A stretch of DNA of 64,000 bases from [Eubacterium] yurii (GTDB taxonomy: Bacteria; Bacillota; Clostridia; Peptostreptococcales; Filifactoraceae): the NCBI GenBank assembly GCA_900167215.1, contig FUZS01000018.1, positions 1-64,000 of the forward strand, in the 5' to 3' direction. Positions 63,947 to 64,000 of this stretch are shown piece after piece. The notes beneath the pieces were generated by a model. The model was given only the letters and a program-made list of their open reading frames with translations. It made no database searches and was not told the origin of the DNA. Made by a program: the position numbers and the translations under genes. Position 1 is the first letter of the stretch; each line of letters starts with the position of its first letter.

Positions 63947-64000
63947 GGATTTTTTTAAATTTTTTTCATTTTTTCCAAGTCAAGTATGTTAAATCAAAAA

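Overview
The window is about 64 kb of AT-rich DNA with the gene content of a strictly anaerobic, low-GC Firmicute of the class Clostridia, probably close to Peptostreptococcaceae or related oral and gut anaerobes. The evidence is a complete six-gene Rnf operon, a Feo iron system, S-layer-homology (SLH) surface proteins, an EFR1-type ferredoxin/flavodoxin protein, a T-box, an FMN riboswitch and an AT-rich codon bias. I see no rRNA or tRNA genes, no transposase, no prophage and no CRISPR array. The taxonomic placement is inference.

Layout. 1-7.3 kb: two tandem secreted proteins with a protease-propeptide-like C-terminus, then five tandem paralogous secreted beta-propeller-like (DUF5050-like) proteins. 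7.8-11.1 kb: an M20 peptidase and an SLH protein with an Asn-rich linker. 11.4-17.0 kb: an oligopeptide ABC operon, oppABCDF. 17.5-19.1 kb: an ABC ATPase and permease of the tryptophan/tyrosine-type family with no binding protein beside them. 19.8-24.8 kb: feoA-feoA-feoB and gamma-glutamyltransferase. 25.5-27.8 kb: a TetR regulator and an MFS exporter that share an operator motif. 28.3-29.0 kb: a CptN-like type III toxin with its repeat RNA antitoxin. 29.6-35.7 kb: a decaying redox island of a flavodoxin lipoprotein, two broken alpha/beta hydrolases, an SLH-anchored flavodoxin, an aldo/keto reductase and a LysR regulator. 36.1-39.0 kb: a small peptide ORF overlapping a terminator hairpin, then a three-gene ABC exporter.

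39.1-47.2 kb is a housekeeping block: infC (ATT start)-rpmI-rplT, ktrB-ktrA, a TrmH-family rRNA methyltransferase, a membrane protein and pheS-pheT. 47.5-49.2 kb: an FMN riboswitch with ribU, and a ParB/Noc protein. 49.6-52.2 kb: glpK followed by three pilus-like genes. 52.5-58.7 kb: rnfCDGEAB preceded by an EFR1 protein. 59.3-64.0 kb: a secreted protein, lysA, two small unknown genes, and the tryptophan transporter trpP behind a Trp-specific T-box.

The strongest features that gene calls do not explain are as follows. (i) A dense family of roughly 100-128 bp intergenic palindromic elements with TACTAAAA/TTTTAGTA ends: 17 full or near-full copies and one partial, all between genes, one supplying the ggt stop codon and one lying between the T-box and trpP. 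(ii) The type III toxin-antitoxin locus, complete with promoter, RNA repeats, terminator and toxin. (iii) A hydrolase gene interrupted in frame by a 66-bp insertion bounded by 32-bp direct repeats. (iv) A nearly identical flavodoxin domain displayed once as a lipoprotein and once on an SLH anchor. (v) A promoter element of over 20 bp shared by two distant cell-surface genes with identical spacing to the -10 box.

Together the genes suggest an amino-acid- and peptide-fermenting anaerobe. It would take up peptides (Opp, M20, GGT), tryptophan, iron, potassium and riboflavin, run Rnf-based ion-motive electron transport, and carry a heavily decorated S-layer surface.
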